Source of the DNA: an uncultured Pelagibacteraceae bacterium
GTDB taxonomy: Bacteria > Pseudomonadota > Alphaproteobacteria > Pelagibacterales > Pelagibacteraceae
Assembly: GCA_902634885.1 (NCBI GenBank)
Contig: CACPLR010000005.1
Location: 44,225-108,224 of the forward strand
Direction: 5' to 3'
DNA: 64,000 bases
Position numbers and translations under genes: made by a program. Below, one piece after another: positions 10,446 to 20,211 of this stretch. Under the pieces are notes generated by a model. That model worked only from the letters and a program-made list of their open reading frames with translations. It did no database searches and was not told the origin of the DNA. How positions within the stretch are numbered: the first letter of the stretch is position 1; every line of letters starts with the position of its first letter.

Positions 10446-11336
10446 TTGATGTCAGTAATTATTCATAAAGATACAAAAATTATTATCCAGGGATTTACTG
10501 GAAAGATGGGTACTTTTCATGCAGAGGAAATGATTAAATATGGATCCAACATTGTTGGAGGTGTAACACCAGGCAAAGGAGGTCAAAAGCATTTAAATAA
10601 GCCAGTATTTAACACTGTAAAAGATGCTGTCAAACATACAGGTGCTTCAGCATCAATATTATTTGTACCCCCAGCTTTTGCTGCAGACTCCGCGATGGAG
10701 GCAGCTGATGCAGGGATAAAAATTTGTGTAGCTATTGTAGATGGAATTCCATCACACGATATGATCAGAATTAAAAGATATATGAGACGATATTCTAAAA
10801 CAGAAAAAATGACTTTAGTTGGACCTAATTGCGCTGGAATAATCAGCCCAGGAAAATCGATGTTAGGAATAATGCCTGGACATATTTACAAAGAGGGTAG
10901 AGTTGGAATTATAAGCCGATCAGGTACATTAGGTTATGAAGCTGCTCAACAGATGAAAAATTTAGATATAGGAATTTCAACAAGCGTTGGTATTGGTGGT
11001 GATCCTATTAATGGAAGTTCTTTTAGAGATATAATTGAAAAATTTGAAGCAGATGATGAGACTGATGCAGTTTTAATGATTGGTGAAATAGGTGGACCCC
11101 AAGAAGTTGCAGCTGGGGAATTTGCAAAAGAAAACATGAAAAAGCCTGTTATAGGATATATTGCTGGTTTAACAGCCCCAAAAGGGAGAGTTATGGGTCA
11201 TGCTGGGGCAATAGTCTCAGCATATGGAGAGAGTGCAATTGAAAAGGTTGAAATTTTAAAGGAGTGTGGTGTTACAATTTCTAAAAATCCCTCAGTTATG
11301 GGTGACACCGTAAAATCAGTTTTGGAAAAAATGTAA
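10446..11336 (+). CDS. mtkB: Malate-CoA ligase alpha subunit (SucD family)
   Basis: IIQGFTGKMGTFHAEEMIKYGSNIVGGVTPGKGG, GPNCAGIISPGKSMLGIMPGHIY, MGHAGAIVSAYGESAIEKVEIL. Confidence 0.86.
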   Translation: MMSVIIHKDTKIIIQGFTGKMGTFHAEEMIKYGSNIVGGVTPGKGGQKHLNKPVFNTVKDAVKHTGASASILFVPPAFAADSAMEAADAGIKICVAIVDGIPSHDMIRIKRYMRRYSKTEKMTLVGPNCAGIISPGKSMLGIMPGHIYKEGRVGIISRSGTLGYEAAQQMKNLDIGISTSVGIGGDPINGSSFRDIIEKFEADDETDAVLMIGEIGGPQEVAAGEFAKENMKKPVIGYIAGLTAPKGRVMGHAGAIVSAYGESAIEKVEILKECGVTISKNPSVMGDTVKSVLEKM

Positions 11337-11702
11337 ATGTCTTACGATAATCAAAATATCTTTGCAAAAATTTTAAGAGGAGAAATACCATGCAAAAAAA
11401 TTTATGAGGATGATTTTGTATTATCTTTTTACGATATAAATCCACAAAAGAAAGTTCACGCATTAGTAATTCCTAAAGGAAAATATATTAACTTAGATGA
11501 TTTTAATAAAAATGCGTCTAAGGACGAAATAATAGGACTTATAAAAGGAATATCTACTGTTGCTGAAAAACTAGGTATTTCCTCTGAAAAAGGAAATGGG
11601 TATAGAACTTTAGCGAACATCAGTGACGATGGGGGACAAGAAGTTCCACATTTACATTTCCACTTATTTGGTGGTGAAAAAGTGGGTAAAATGGTTTCGT
11701 GA
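11337..11702 (+). CDS. HIT family (HinT-like) protein
   Basis: NIFAKILRGEIPCKKIYEDD...HALVIPKGKY...VPHLHFHLFGG (HxHxH). Confidence 0.95.
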   Translation: MSYDNQNIFAKILRGEIPCKKIYEDDFVLSFYDINPQKKVHALVIPKGKYINLDDFNKNASKDEIIGLIKGISTVAEKLGISSEKGNGYRTLANISDDGGQEVPHLHFHLFGGEKVGKMVS

Positions 11703-12211
11703 TAACTAAAGTAAATCGAAATTATTTAGAGATTAACTCTATTGAAGAATTAAATTATTCTCAAAGTCCAAATAATAAATGCGAATTGTTTGAGATAATT
11801 CCACCAGATTTTCAAATAAATAAATTTTTTTATAAACAAATTGGTAGTGATCACAGATGGATTGACCGTTTAGTTTGGGATGATCAAAAATGGGTATCTT
11901 ACGTGAATAATCCAAATGTTAAAACTTATGTGTTGAAAGAGAATGATGATTTAGTTGGATATTTTGAGCAAATAACAAACATAAAAAAAAATGACTGTGA
12001 AATTGCTTACTTTGGAATTTTAAAAGAGTTCTATGGTAAAAAATATGGAGCCCATCTTTTGTCCTTAGCAATAACAAAGTGTTTTGAGCAAAAAATTAAT
12101 AAGATATGGCTTCATACTTGTTCCCTAGATCATGAAAATGCACTTAAAAATTATTTAGCTCGTGGAATGAAAATATTTAAGTCAGAGACAATAAATTTAG
12201 ATATTAATTAG
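11699..12211 (+). CDS. GNAT family N-acetyltransferase
   Basis: LVGYFEQ...EIAYFGILKEFYGKKYGAHLLSLAI; GTGA start-stop overlap with HIT gene. Confidence 0.8.
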   Translation: MITKVNRNYLEINSIEELNYSQSPNNKCELFEIIPPDFQINKFFYKQIGSDHRWIDRLVWDDQKWVSYVNNPNVKTYVLKENDDLVGYFEQITNIKKNDCEIAYFGILKEFYGKKYGAHLLSLAITKCFEQKINKIWLHTCSLDHENALKNYLARGMKIFKSETINLDIN

Positions 12212-12758
12212 TATAATTTCTAATATCAAAAATATTTTCATCAAATTGAATGTTTTTTTGAACAATTGATAGTTTTGTTTCGACTTTATTTTGGTAAATA
12301 TCAATTGTTGACCAACCTACCAGGTTAAGATTGAGACTGTCGAAGTAAATACTTATTTCTAAATTTTCATAATACAATTCAAATTTATAATACTCATTTA
12401 TAGAAATCTCATCTTCAAGCTCTCCAATTTTATTAATGATAAACTCCTTATCCAAAATCAAATTAAGGGGAGTTTTATCTAGAGAATATCTAAAATATTG
12501 ATTATTTTTGTTAGAATTTATCAACAATGACTTCCCGTTAGAAACTAAAACTTTTTTATAGAAGTCATCATATTCACAAAAAATCTTCTTTGGATAATGA
12601 ATGATGCAGTTTCCAGTTTCGATTTTTTCACCAATTTTTTGTTCAAATTTAAACTTGAGACTATCTGTTGAAATAAGATTTGATATTATTTGGGATTTAA
12701 CAGATCCATGAACAATTGTAGTTGATAAAAAAAAAAATATAGGAATGAATTTTTTCAT
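12204..12758 (-). CDS. LolA-like outer-membrane lipoprotein carrier
   Basis: Signal peptide; LKFKFEQKIGEKIETGNCIIHYPKKIFCEYDD pattern; downstream of ftsK as often seen for lolA. Confidence 0.75.
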   Translation of the reverse strand: MKKFIPIFFFLSTTIVHGSVKSQIISNLISTDSLKFKFEQKIGEKIETGNCIIHYPKKIFCEYDDFYKKVLVSNGKSLLINSNKNNQYFRYSLDKTPLNLILDKEFIINKIGELEDEISINEYYKFELYYENLEISIYFDSLNLNLVGWSTIDIYQNKVETKLSIVQKNIQFDENIFDIRNYTN

Positions 12759-14845
12759 TTAAGAACTTCCCTTTTACCTACATGATTGGCTTTACTCACT
12801 TCTCCATTTAATTCCATCTGATCAATTATTCTTGCTGCACGGTTATATCCAATTTGTAGTTTTCTCTGTAAGAGAGATGTAGAAGCTTTTCTCTCACTTT
12901 TGATGATCTCAAGAGCAGTTTCATATAGTTCATCTAAATTTTCATCTTCTTTGCTAGATGATTTCGCATCTTTTTCATCTGCAAAATTTAAAATCTCGTC
13001 AACGTAATTTGGTTCAGCTTGATTTCTTAAAAAATTATTTATCTTTTCAATTTCGTTTTCGGATACAAATGGAGCATGAATTCTAACAATTTTATTCGCA
13101 GAGGACATGTAAAGCATATCTCCTTTTCCAAGCAATTGTTCTGCACCTTGTTCTCCAAGAATTGTTCTACTATCTATTTTAGAAGTAACTTGAAAAGATA
13201 TTCTTGTCGGAAAATTAGCTTTTATAGTTCCTGTAATCACATCTACACTTGGTCTTTGAGTTGCCATTATAATATGAATTCCAGCAGCTCTTGCCATTTG
13301 AGATAACTTTTGAATATAATTTTCGATTTCTTTACCAGCGACCAACATAAGGTCAGACATTTCATCAACAATCACAACAATATATGGCATCGATAATTTG
13401 TGTTTCTCGTTATAACCATCTATATTTCTAACCCCAACTCGTGTCATAAGCCTATATCTGCTCTCCATTTCCTTAACGACCCACCCTAATACAGATGCAG
13501 CTCTTTTTGCCTCGGTAATTACAGGACATAATAAGTGTGGAATTCCTTCATAAGTAGATAGTTCAAGCATTTTTGGATCTATCAAAATAAATTTACATTT
13601 TTCAGGAGGGTGTCTGTAAAGTAGTGATAGTATTATCGTATTGATACAAACCGATTTTCCCGATCCTGTAGTACCAGCAATCAATAAATGAGGCATAGAA
13701 CTTAGATCTCTTGTAATAGGCATACCAGAAATATTTTTTCCAAGAGCAATAGGTAACTTGATATTTTTTTTTGAAAATTCATTACTAGATATTATTTCGC
13801 TAAGATAAACATTTTCTCTTGAGGATTTTGGTAATTCTATCCCAATTGAGCTACTACCAGGAATAGTAGATATTCTAGCTGACTCCGAACTTGTATTTCT
13901 TGCAATATCTTCTGACAAATTAATAATTTTAGATACCTTTACGCCTGGTGCGGGCTCAAATTCATTTAATGTAACTACTGGGCCATTACTAATTTTATTT
14001 ATTTTTCCTTCTACGCCAAAATCTAATAAAATTTTTTCAAGTGTCTCCTCATCAACCTTAAATTCTGATGAATTCTCTCGTTCTTTTTTTGTTGGTTGTT
14101 TTAAAAATTCTAATGTGGGAAGTTTAAATTTTGCAGGTTTGATTTCTGTCTCAGGTTTTTTATCAAAAGAAAAATTTTCTTGAATTGATACTTGGCTTAC
14201 TTCAGGTGCTACATTTTCTTCTATTTCTGTATTTATTGTAACATTTTCAACTTTGTCTTTTCTTTTAAATAATAAAAATATTTTCTTAATGATATTTAAT
14301 ATGTATGAAATCTTAAAATTTATACTTTTTAAAAAAAATAATAATATAAAAACAATTAATAAGTAATAAGAAATTTTTTCTGAACTTTTAATTAGTTTTA
14401 ATATAAAAGTTTCTTTAAATAGGTTACCTAAAAAACCATTATTACCATTTATTATTAACCAATAAGATTTTTCATAAAACACTGAAAAAAACAATGAAGC
14501 TAATAAAATATAAAGAATTATAAAAAATAAATTTTCGATTATTAATAAAAATTTTTTTGATATAGCAATACACAAACCTGTAAAAAAAAATGTAAATGGT
14601 ATAAGTAGAGAGACTAAACCAAAACTTTGGAATAATAAATCAGATAAAAAACTTCCTTTAGATCCCATTAAATTTTTGATTGGGGTATTTTCTGGAAAAA
14701 TAAAATTAGGATCCTCTGCGGAATAAGTCACTAAGGATATAAATATAAAAATTGATACTAAAATTACCAATATACCAACTAATTCTGCCAATCTATTAAT
14801 ACAAAAAGTGCCAATTTTATTAATTAATTCTTTCATATTACACAA
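12755..14845 (-). CDS. ftsK: DNA translocase FtsK
   Basis: N-terminal TM helices, MPHLLIAGTTGSGKSVCIN, IDPKMLELS, C-terminal winged helix (ASTSLLQRKLQIGYNRAARIIDQME). Confidence 0.97.
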   Translation of the reverse strand: MCNMKELINKIGTFCINRLAELVGILVILVSIFIFISLVTYSAEDPNFIFPENTPIKNLMGSKGSFLSDLLFQSFGLVSLLIPFTFFFTGLCIAISKKFLLIIENLFFIILYILLASLFFSVFYEKSYWLIINGNNGFLGNLFKETFILKLIKSSEKISYYLLIVFILLFFLKSINFKISYILNIIKKIFLLFKRKDKVENVTINTEIEENVAPEVSQVSIQENFSFDKKPETEIKPAKFKLPTLEFLKQPTKKERENSSEFKVDEETLEKILLDFGVEGKINKISNGPVVTLNEFEPAPGVKVSKIINLSEDIARNTSSESARISTIPGSSSIGIELPKSSRENVYLSEIISSNEFSKKNIKLPIALGKNISGMPITRDLSSMPHLLIAGTTGSGKSVCINTIILSLLYRHPPEKCKFILIDPKMLELSTYEGIPHLLCPVITEAKRAASVLGWVVKEMESRYRLMTRVGVRNIDGYNEKHKLSMPYIVVIVDEMSDLMLVAGKEIENYIQKLSQMARAAGIHIIMATQRPSVDVITGTIKANFPTRISFQVTSKIDSRTILGEQGAEQLLGKGDMLYMSSANKIVRIHAPFVSENEIEKINNFLRNQAEPNYVDEILNFADEKDAKSSSKEDENLDELYETALEIIKSERKASTSLLQRKLQIGYNRAARIIDQMELNGEVSKANHVGKREVLK

Positions 14846-14898
14846 ATCAGATTTGTCACTTTTACCATTATATTATTATTGTTAAAATTAAATAATAA

Positions 14899-15996
14899 AT
14901 GAATGCATGTCTAATAGGCTTTAATCTTACAAATTTTTTATTAGCAATATTGCTCAGTAAAAAAGGTTTTAAAGTAGATATAATTTTTGATGAAAAAAGC
15001 ACATATAAATTTACAAATAGAACAATAGGTGTATCAAAAAAAAATGTTGAATTTATCAAATCTTTTTTACAAATTCCTAATCAATATCTTTGGCCAATTA
15101 AAGAAATTGAAATTTTTAATTTAAATAATGATCCATCCAAAAAAATTAAATTTAAAGATAATAAAAATGAGAATTTTTTTATTATAAAGCAAGAATATTT
15201 TAATAATCTATCTGAAAGAAAATGTAGAAAATTAAAAAATGTTAATTTTAAAAAATATAAAGAAAATGAAATTTTAAAATTAGAAAAAAATAACAGTTAT
15301 AATTTAATTATAAATTCTCAGTCAAACAATATTCTTATGAAAAGGTTTTTTTCAAATAGTATTAAAAAAGATTATGAGAGTTCAGCTTATACTTCGATAA
15401 TAAAACATAAAAAATTTGATAACTACAGAGCTATTCAAATTTTTACAAAATATGGACCACTAGCTTTCCTGCCATTATCAAGAGACAAAACATCTATAGT
15501 TTATTCTGTTCAAAAAAAATTTAAACTTAATTTAGATCAGATAAAAAATGAAATCCTAAAGTATTCAAAAAAATATGATTTAAAAAAATTGAATGATCTA
15601 GAAAAATTTGAACTTAAATATAACTTCTCTAGAAAATTTATTCATAAAAATATTGTCTGTTTTGGTGATGCTTTGCATAAAATTCATCCTTTAGCTGGTC
15701 AAGGATTTAATATGACAATAAGAGATTTAAAATTACTTTTGAATATAATTGAAAATAGAATAAATTATGGATTAGAAATTGATAGATCAACACTAATAGA
15801 GTTTAAAGATAAAAGTAAACATTTTAATTATATTTTTGGTATTGGAATAAATGTTATCAATGAATTTTTTAAATTAGATAGTAGATTTAATGGTAAATTA
15901 TCAGATAATATTTTCAGTTTCTTAGATACAAATGAGTTATTTAAAAAAAATTCAATTTTAATTGCTAATGAGGGTATTAACTTTGCTACTGAATAG
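14899..15996 (+). CDS. UbiH/Coq6-like FAD monooxygenase, divergent
   Basis: CFGDALHKIHPLAGQGFNMTIRDLKLL matches the second FAD motif of the UbiH family; N-terminal dinucleotide motif degenerate. Confidence 0.78.
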   Translation: MNACLIGFNLTNFLLAILLSKKGFKVDIIFDEKSTYKFTNRTIGVSKKNVEFIKSFLQIPNQYLWPIKEIEIFNLNNDPSKKIKFKDNKNENFFIIKQEYFNNLSERKCRKLKNVNFKKYKENEILKLEKNNSYNLIINSQSNNILMKRFFSNSIKKDYESSAYTSIIKHKKFDNYRAIQIFTKYGPLAFLPLSRDKTSIVYSVQKKFKLNLDQIKNEILKYSKKYDLKKLNDLEKFELKYNFSRKFIHKNIVCFGDALHKIHPLAGQGFNMTIRDLKLLLNIIENRINYGLEIDRSTLIEFKDKSKHFNYIFGIGINVINEFFKLDSRFNGKLSDNIFSFLDTNELFKKNSILIANEGINFATE

Positions 15997-16630
15997 TTTT
16001 GTTTGTAAAACTAAAATTAGTGTAAGTAACTAATATTTCCTCTAACTTCTTTTTTCTATCAACTAAGTTTTTTGTCTCTAATAAAATCTGTTTTTCTTCT
16101 AATGTAAATGGTGAAGCCATAGATAACGTATTTATTGTTTGCCTAACGTTTTGTTTTTCAAGATCATTCCAATTAATTTGGTAGCCTTGTTGCTCAAATA
16201 GTTTCTTAAGGTCATTAAAGACCTGTTTTAAATCAGAAAATTTTACTTGCTCATTGTTATCAATTAAGTCATTAGAAAATTTTTCAAAATTTACCTCACA
16301 TTCTCTATAAAGTTTATCCGAATTTATTTCACTAATTGTTTCGTATCTACATACTCCATTTAGAACTATTAGATATCTGCCATCCTCTGTTTCATTAAAA
16401 CTAGTAATCTTTCCAACACAACCGATTTTATGAAGATCAGGTTTTTTTAAATTTCCAGTTTTCTTAGGCTGTATCATCCCAATATATCTGTTGCTTTTCA
16501 TACTATCATCTATCATTTGTATATATCTAGGCTCAAAAATATTTAATGGAACTGTAGTTTTAGGAAAAATTATAAAATTAGATAGTGGAAAAACAGGTAT
16601 TTTTTTTGGTAAATCTTTATTTATCAACAT
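15986..16630 (-). CDS. Lon N-terminal (LON substrate-binding) domain protein
   Basis: KIPVFPLSNFIIFPKTTVPLNIFEPRYIQMIDDSM...IGCVGKITSFNETEDGRYLIVLNGVCRYE. Confidence 0.92.
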   Translation of the reverse strand: MLINKDLPKKIPVFPLSNFIIFPKTTVPLNIFEPRYIQMIDDSMKSNRYIGMIQPKKTGNLKKPDLHKIGCVGKITSFNETEDGRYLIVLNGVCRYETISEINSDKLYRECEVNFEKFSNDLIDNNEQVKFSDLKQVFNDLKKLFEQQGYQINWNDLEKQNVRQTINTLSMASPFTLEEKQILLETKNLVDRKKKLEEILVTYTNFSFTNKTIQ

Positions 16631-16678
16631 AACTTTTTAATTTAAAACAAGTATATAGTATTACATCTTTACATTTCA

Positions 16679-18331
16679 ATGAGAGAAAATAATTCAAATT
16701 TTGATAGGTCAAAAATTTTCAAACTTTTTCAAGATAAAAAGTATGCTAAAATATCAAAAATCACTAAATCAATACTCAAAGCTTTTAGTAAAGATAAAGA
16801 AATTTATAAAATTATAATATTAAGTGAATTAAATCAAAAAAACTTTAACAATGCTAAAATTGTATCTGAGAAACTACTTGACTTAATTAACGATGCTGAA
16901 ACTAATTATATACATGGCAATGTTTTAAAAATACAAAAAAAATTTAAGGAGGCAATAATTTATTATCAAAAGGCAATTGATTTTAAAAAAGATTATTTTG
17001 AGGCATATAACAATCTTGCCACATCACAAAAAAATATTGGTTTAAAACGCGAAGCACTTGAGAATTACAAAAATGCAATAAACTTAAAGGAAAACAATTT
17101 AGAGGCTCATTATAATTTAGCTAATCTATTGTATGATGAAAAAAGGTTTGAAGAAGCTCGTGAAAAATATGAGAAAGTAATTAAAATTGATAATAATTTT
17201 CCACAATCATATTTATCAATAGGTCTAATTAATTCTGTTCAAGGAAAATTTGAAGAGGCAAAGAACTATTTTTTAAAAGCTATAGAGAAAGATAAATTTC
17301 TAACTGAGGCATATGTTTATTACGTAAGTACAAGAAAAATTGATAAGAATGATAATATAATAAAAATTTTAGAGGAGCTTATAAATAATAATGATCTCCA
17401 TCCTAAGTACGAACAAGACATCTCATATGCACTTAGTAAAGTTTATTTCGATATAGATAATATTGACCTTGGATTTAAATTCTTAACAAAAGCAAAAAAA
17501 TTGTACTTAAAAAAAATCAACTTCTCAATCGAAGAAGAAAAAATTTCATTTCAAAAAGTAAAAAATTACTTCTCAACAAAAAAATTTAAAATGATAGATT
17601 TTAAGGACACTTATAAAGCTTACCCAATATTTATAATAGGAATGCCTAGGTCAGGCACTAGTCTGTTGGAGCAAATAATTTCAACACACTCGGAAGTTTT
17701 TGGTGCTGGAGAATTGAGGATTATGCCCAGAATTTTCTATGATACTAATTGGAATGAAAAAACTAGTCCAGAGGAACTTTTTAGATTTGTAAGAAGAGAA
17801 TATTTGTCAAATTTAGGAAAAATAATTACATCAAAAAAATTTATTGTAGATAAAATGCCTTTTAATTTTTTTGCAGTGGGATTTATTTTAAACTCAATTC
17901 CAGAGGCAAAGATCGTTCATATTTCAAGAAATCCAATGGCTGTTTGTTGGTCAAATTACAAGTCTAATTTTTTTGACAATATTGGTATGGATTATGCTCA
18001 TAAATTAGAAAGTATAGCAGAATATTATATAATTTATAACGAATTGATGAATTTTTGGAGGGATAAATACCCCTCGAGACTTATAGAAATTGATTATGAT
18101 AAATTTGTTTTAGATTATGAGACTAATTCAAAATCAGTCATAACAGAAATTGGCCTTAATTGGGAAAATGAAATTTTAAAATTTTATGAAAACAATAGAG
18201 TGGTTGAAACAAATTCTTTATTACAAGTAAGAAGCAAAGTGTATCAAGATAGTTCTCAAAAATGGAAAAAGTATGAAAAATATTTAACCCCAGTTATGGA
18301 AATACTTAATAATAATAATATTAAATTTTAA
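16679..18331 (+). CDS. TPR-repeat sulfotransferase
   Basis: Several TPRs (FEAYNNLATSQKNIGLKREALENYKNAI...), then PIFIIGMPRSGTSLLEQIISTHSEVFGAGEL (5'-PSB) and IVHISRNPMAVCWSNY (3'-PB). Confidence 0.92.
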   Translation: MRENNSNFDRSKIFKLFQDKKYAKISKITKSILKAFSKDKEIYKIIILSELNQKNFNNAKIVSEKLLDLINDAETNYIHGNVLKIQKKFKEAIIYYQKAIDFKKDYFEAYNNLATSQKNIGLKREALENYKNAINLKENNLEAHYNLANLLYDEKRFEEAREKYEKVIKIDNNFPQSYLSIGLINSVQGKFEEAKNYFLKAIEKDKFLTEAYVYYVSTRKIDKNDNIIKILEELINNNDLHPKYEQDISYALSKVYFDIDNIDLGFKFLTKAKKLYLKKINFSIEEEKISFQKVKNYFSTKKFKMIDFKDTYKAYPIFIIGMPRSGTSLLEQIISTHSEVFGAGELRIMPRIFYDTNWNEKTSPEELFRFVRREYLSNLGKIITSKKFIVDKMPFNFFAVGFILNSIPEAKIVHISRNPMAVCWSNYKSNFFDNIGMDYAHKLESIAEYYIIYNELMNFWRDKYPSRLIEIDYDKFVLDYETNSKSVITEIGLNWENEILKFYENNRVVETNSLLQVRSKVYQDSSQKWKKYEKYLTPVMEILNNNNIKF

Positions 18332-18334
18332 ATA

Positions 18335-19186
18335 ATGATTCTTTGGATAGCTTCTTACCCTAAGAGTGGAAATACTTGGGTAAGATCACTTATTTGTTCA
18401 TATTATTATACAAATGACGGTGTATTTACAGATGATACATTGTTAAAAAATATTGGACAGTTTCCAGAAAAAAAGTACTTTGAAAAGTTCAATTACAATA
18501 TTTTAGTTCCAGGTGATACAACTAAATTTTGGTTAAAAGCTCAAGAGTCAATTAATGAAGACAAAAAATTAAGATTTTTTAAAACACATAACTTTTTAGG
18601 AAAAATAAATAATGTACAATTTACAAATGAAGAAAACACTTTAGGTGCAATATATATTTTAAGGGATCCAAGAAATGTAATTACTTCCGTTAAGAATCAT
18701 TTTGAAATGACTTATGAGGAATCTTTAGAATTCATGCTTAATGAAAGAAAATTCACTTATGATTATTTCAAAAAAAATGATTATGGTGATTTTCAGTTTT
18801 TAAGTTCATGGGAAAAGAATTACCAAACTTGGATAAATAATAAAATGTTTCCAACATTAGTTATTAAGTATGAAGACTTAATTAATAATACTTATGACGA
18901 GTTCAAAAAAATTATAAATTTTATAGATAATTTAATTAAGAAAAAAAATGAATTTGACAAAAAAAAAGCACTAAATGCTCTATCAAGTACTAATTTTTTA
19001 AATTTAAAAAAAATTGAGAATACAAAAGGTTTTTCAGAATCCTTGTACTCTAAAAAAAAAAATAAAAAAATACCTTTTTTTCATTTAGGACCTGAAAATA
19101 ATTGGGAAAATAAGTTAGAAAAAGATTTCAAAGTTACAGTTAATGAAGTATTTAAAAAGAATTTAAAGGAATTACATTATTTTTAA
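18335..19186 (+). CDS. Sulfotransferase domain protein
   Basis: MILWIASYPKSGNTWVRS (5'-PSB), YILRDPRNVITSVKNHF (3'-PB). Confidence 0.92.
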   Translation: MILWIASYPKSGNTWVRSLICSYYYTNDGVFTDDTLLKNIGQFPEKKYFEKFNYNILVPGDTTKFWLKAQESINEDKKLRFFKTHNFLGKINNVQFTNEENTLGAIYILRDPRNVITSVKNHFEMTYEESLEFMLNERKFTYDYFKKNDYGDFQFLSSWEKNYQTWINNKMFPTLVIKYEDLINNTYDEFKKIINFIDNLIKKKNEFDKKKALNALSSTNFLNLKKIENTKGFSESLYSKKKNKKIPFFHLGPENNWENKLEKDFKVTVNEVFKKNLKELHYF

Positions 19187-19254
19187 TTTTTTTTAACAAA
19201 TTTTGCCTCTTGCTTAAAAGATAAAAAACTACTACCTTTAAATTAATTTATTAA

Positions 19255-19329
19255 GCGGGCATAGCTCAGTGGTAGAGCGTCTCGTTGCCAACGAGAAGGT
19301 CGTGGGTTCGAGTCCCATTGCCCGCTCCA
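19255..19329 (+). tRNA. tRNA-Gly (anticodon GCC), CCA encoded
   Basis: GCGGGCA...TGCCCGC acceptor, TAGCTCAGTGGTAGAGC D arm, CTCGTTGCCAACGAG anticodon arm, GTGGGTTCGAGTCCCAT T arm, T+CCA end. Confidence 0.97.
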
Positions 19330-19361
19330 TGAAATTTAAAAATTGAAAATAATATCTACCA

Positions 19362-20204
19362 ATGATTATTTGGATTGCTTCCTACCCCAAAAGTGGAAAT
19401 ACTTATTTACGATCATTCTTAAGCTCATATTACTTTAGTAAAAATGGAAAATTTGACTTTACTTTGCTAGAAAATATTAAAAATTTTCCAGGGATACATT
19501 ATTCAAAAAATAGATCAGATAGCAATCTTGAAGCGAGCAGAAATTGGATTATCAATCAAAATTATTTTTTTAAAAAAGAAAAACTAAACTTCTTAAAAAC
19601 ACATAACTCGATGAAACCTTTTGAAGGAAACAGATTTACTACTAAGGATCAAACTATTGGTGCAGTATATATATATAGAGATCCAAGAAACATTATAACA
19701 TCATTAAAAAATCATTATTCAATGAATTACCAAAATGCCTTCGATTTTATGAAAGACGATAAAAGCTTCATAATTCAAGACTCATATGACAATGACAAAA
19801 GTAATTTTACCTACCTGGGTTCTTGGGAAAGTCATTATAAATCGTGGTTTTATATTAAAGATTTTAGGATAATGTTAATTAAATATGAGGATCTTCAAGA
19901 TAGAAAATTTGAAATTTTTCTTGACCTTGTGAAATTTGTAAATTCTTTAGCAGATAAAAATGAAAAAGTTAATGAAAAAAAATTAGAAAAATCTATAAAG
20001 TCAACTAATTTTTCTGTTTTAAAAAACAGTGAGAGGAATCATGGTTTTGTTGAATCTGTAAAGTCTAAAATAAGTGGTCAAAAAGTAAATTTTTTTAATT
20101 TGGGTTTTAACAATAGGTGGAAAAAAAACTTACCTCAAGATTTTCAAATAAGTATGAGTGATTATTTTAAAGAAGACTTGAAATTTCTTAAATACTGGGG
20201 ATAA
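19362..20204 (+). CDS. Sulfotransferase domain protein (paralog of 18335..19186)
   Basis: MIIWIASYPKSGNTYLRSFLSSYY, YIYRDPRNIITSLKNHYSMN; co-linear with previous paralog. Confidence 0.92.
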   Translation: MIIWIASYPKSGNTYLRSFLSSYYFSKNGKFDFTLLENIKNFPGIHYSKNRSDSNLEASRNWIINQNYFFKKEKLNFLKTHNSMKPFEGNRFTTKDQTIGAVYIYRDPRNIITSLKNHYSMNYQNAFDFMKDDKSFIIQDSYDNDKSNFTYLGSWESHYKSWFYIKDFRIMLIKYEDLQDRKFEIFLDLVKFVNSLADKNEKVNEKKLEKSIKSTNFSVLKNSERNHGFVESVKSKISGQKVNFFNLGFNNRWKKNLPQDFQISMSDYFKEDLKFLKYWG

Positions 20205-20211
20205 ATAATGT

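Noticed and set aside
9761-11137. Minus-strand ORFs inside mtkA/mtkB (9761-9949, 10040-10363, 10946-11137)
   Set aside because: Fully contained in strongly supported genes on the other strand, no recognisable motif.
9288-11336. Reading of the ligase pair as succinyl-CoA synthetase sucCD
   Set aside because: Recalled sequence patterns and the preceding malyl-CoA lyase fit MtkA/MtkB better; kept as a check in the finding.
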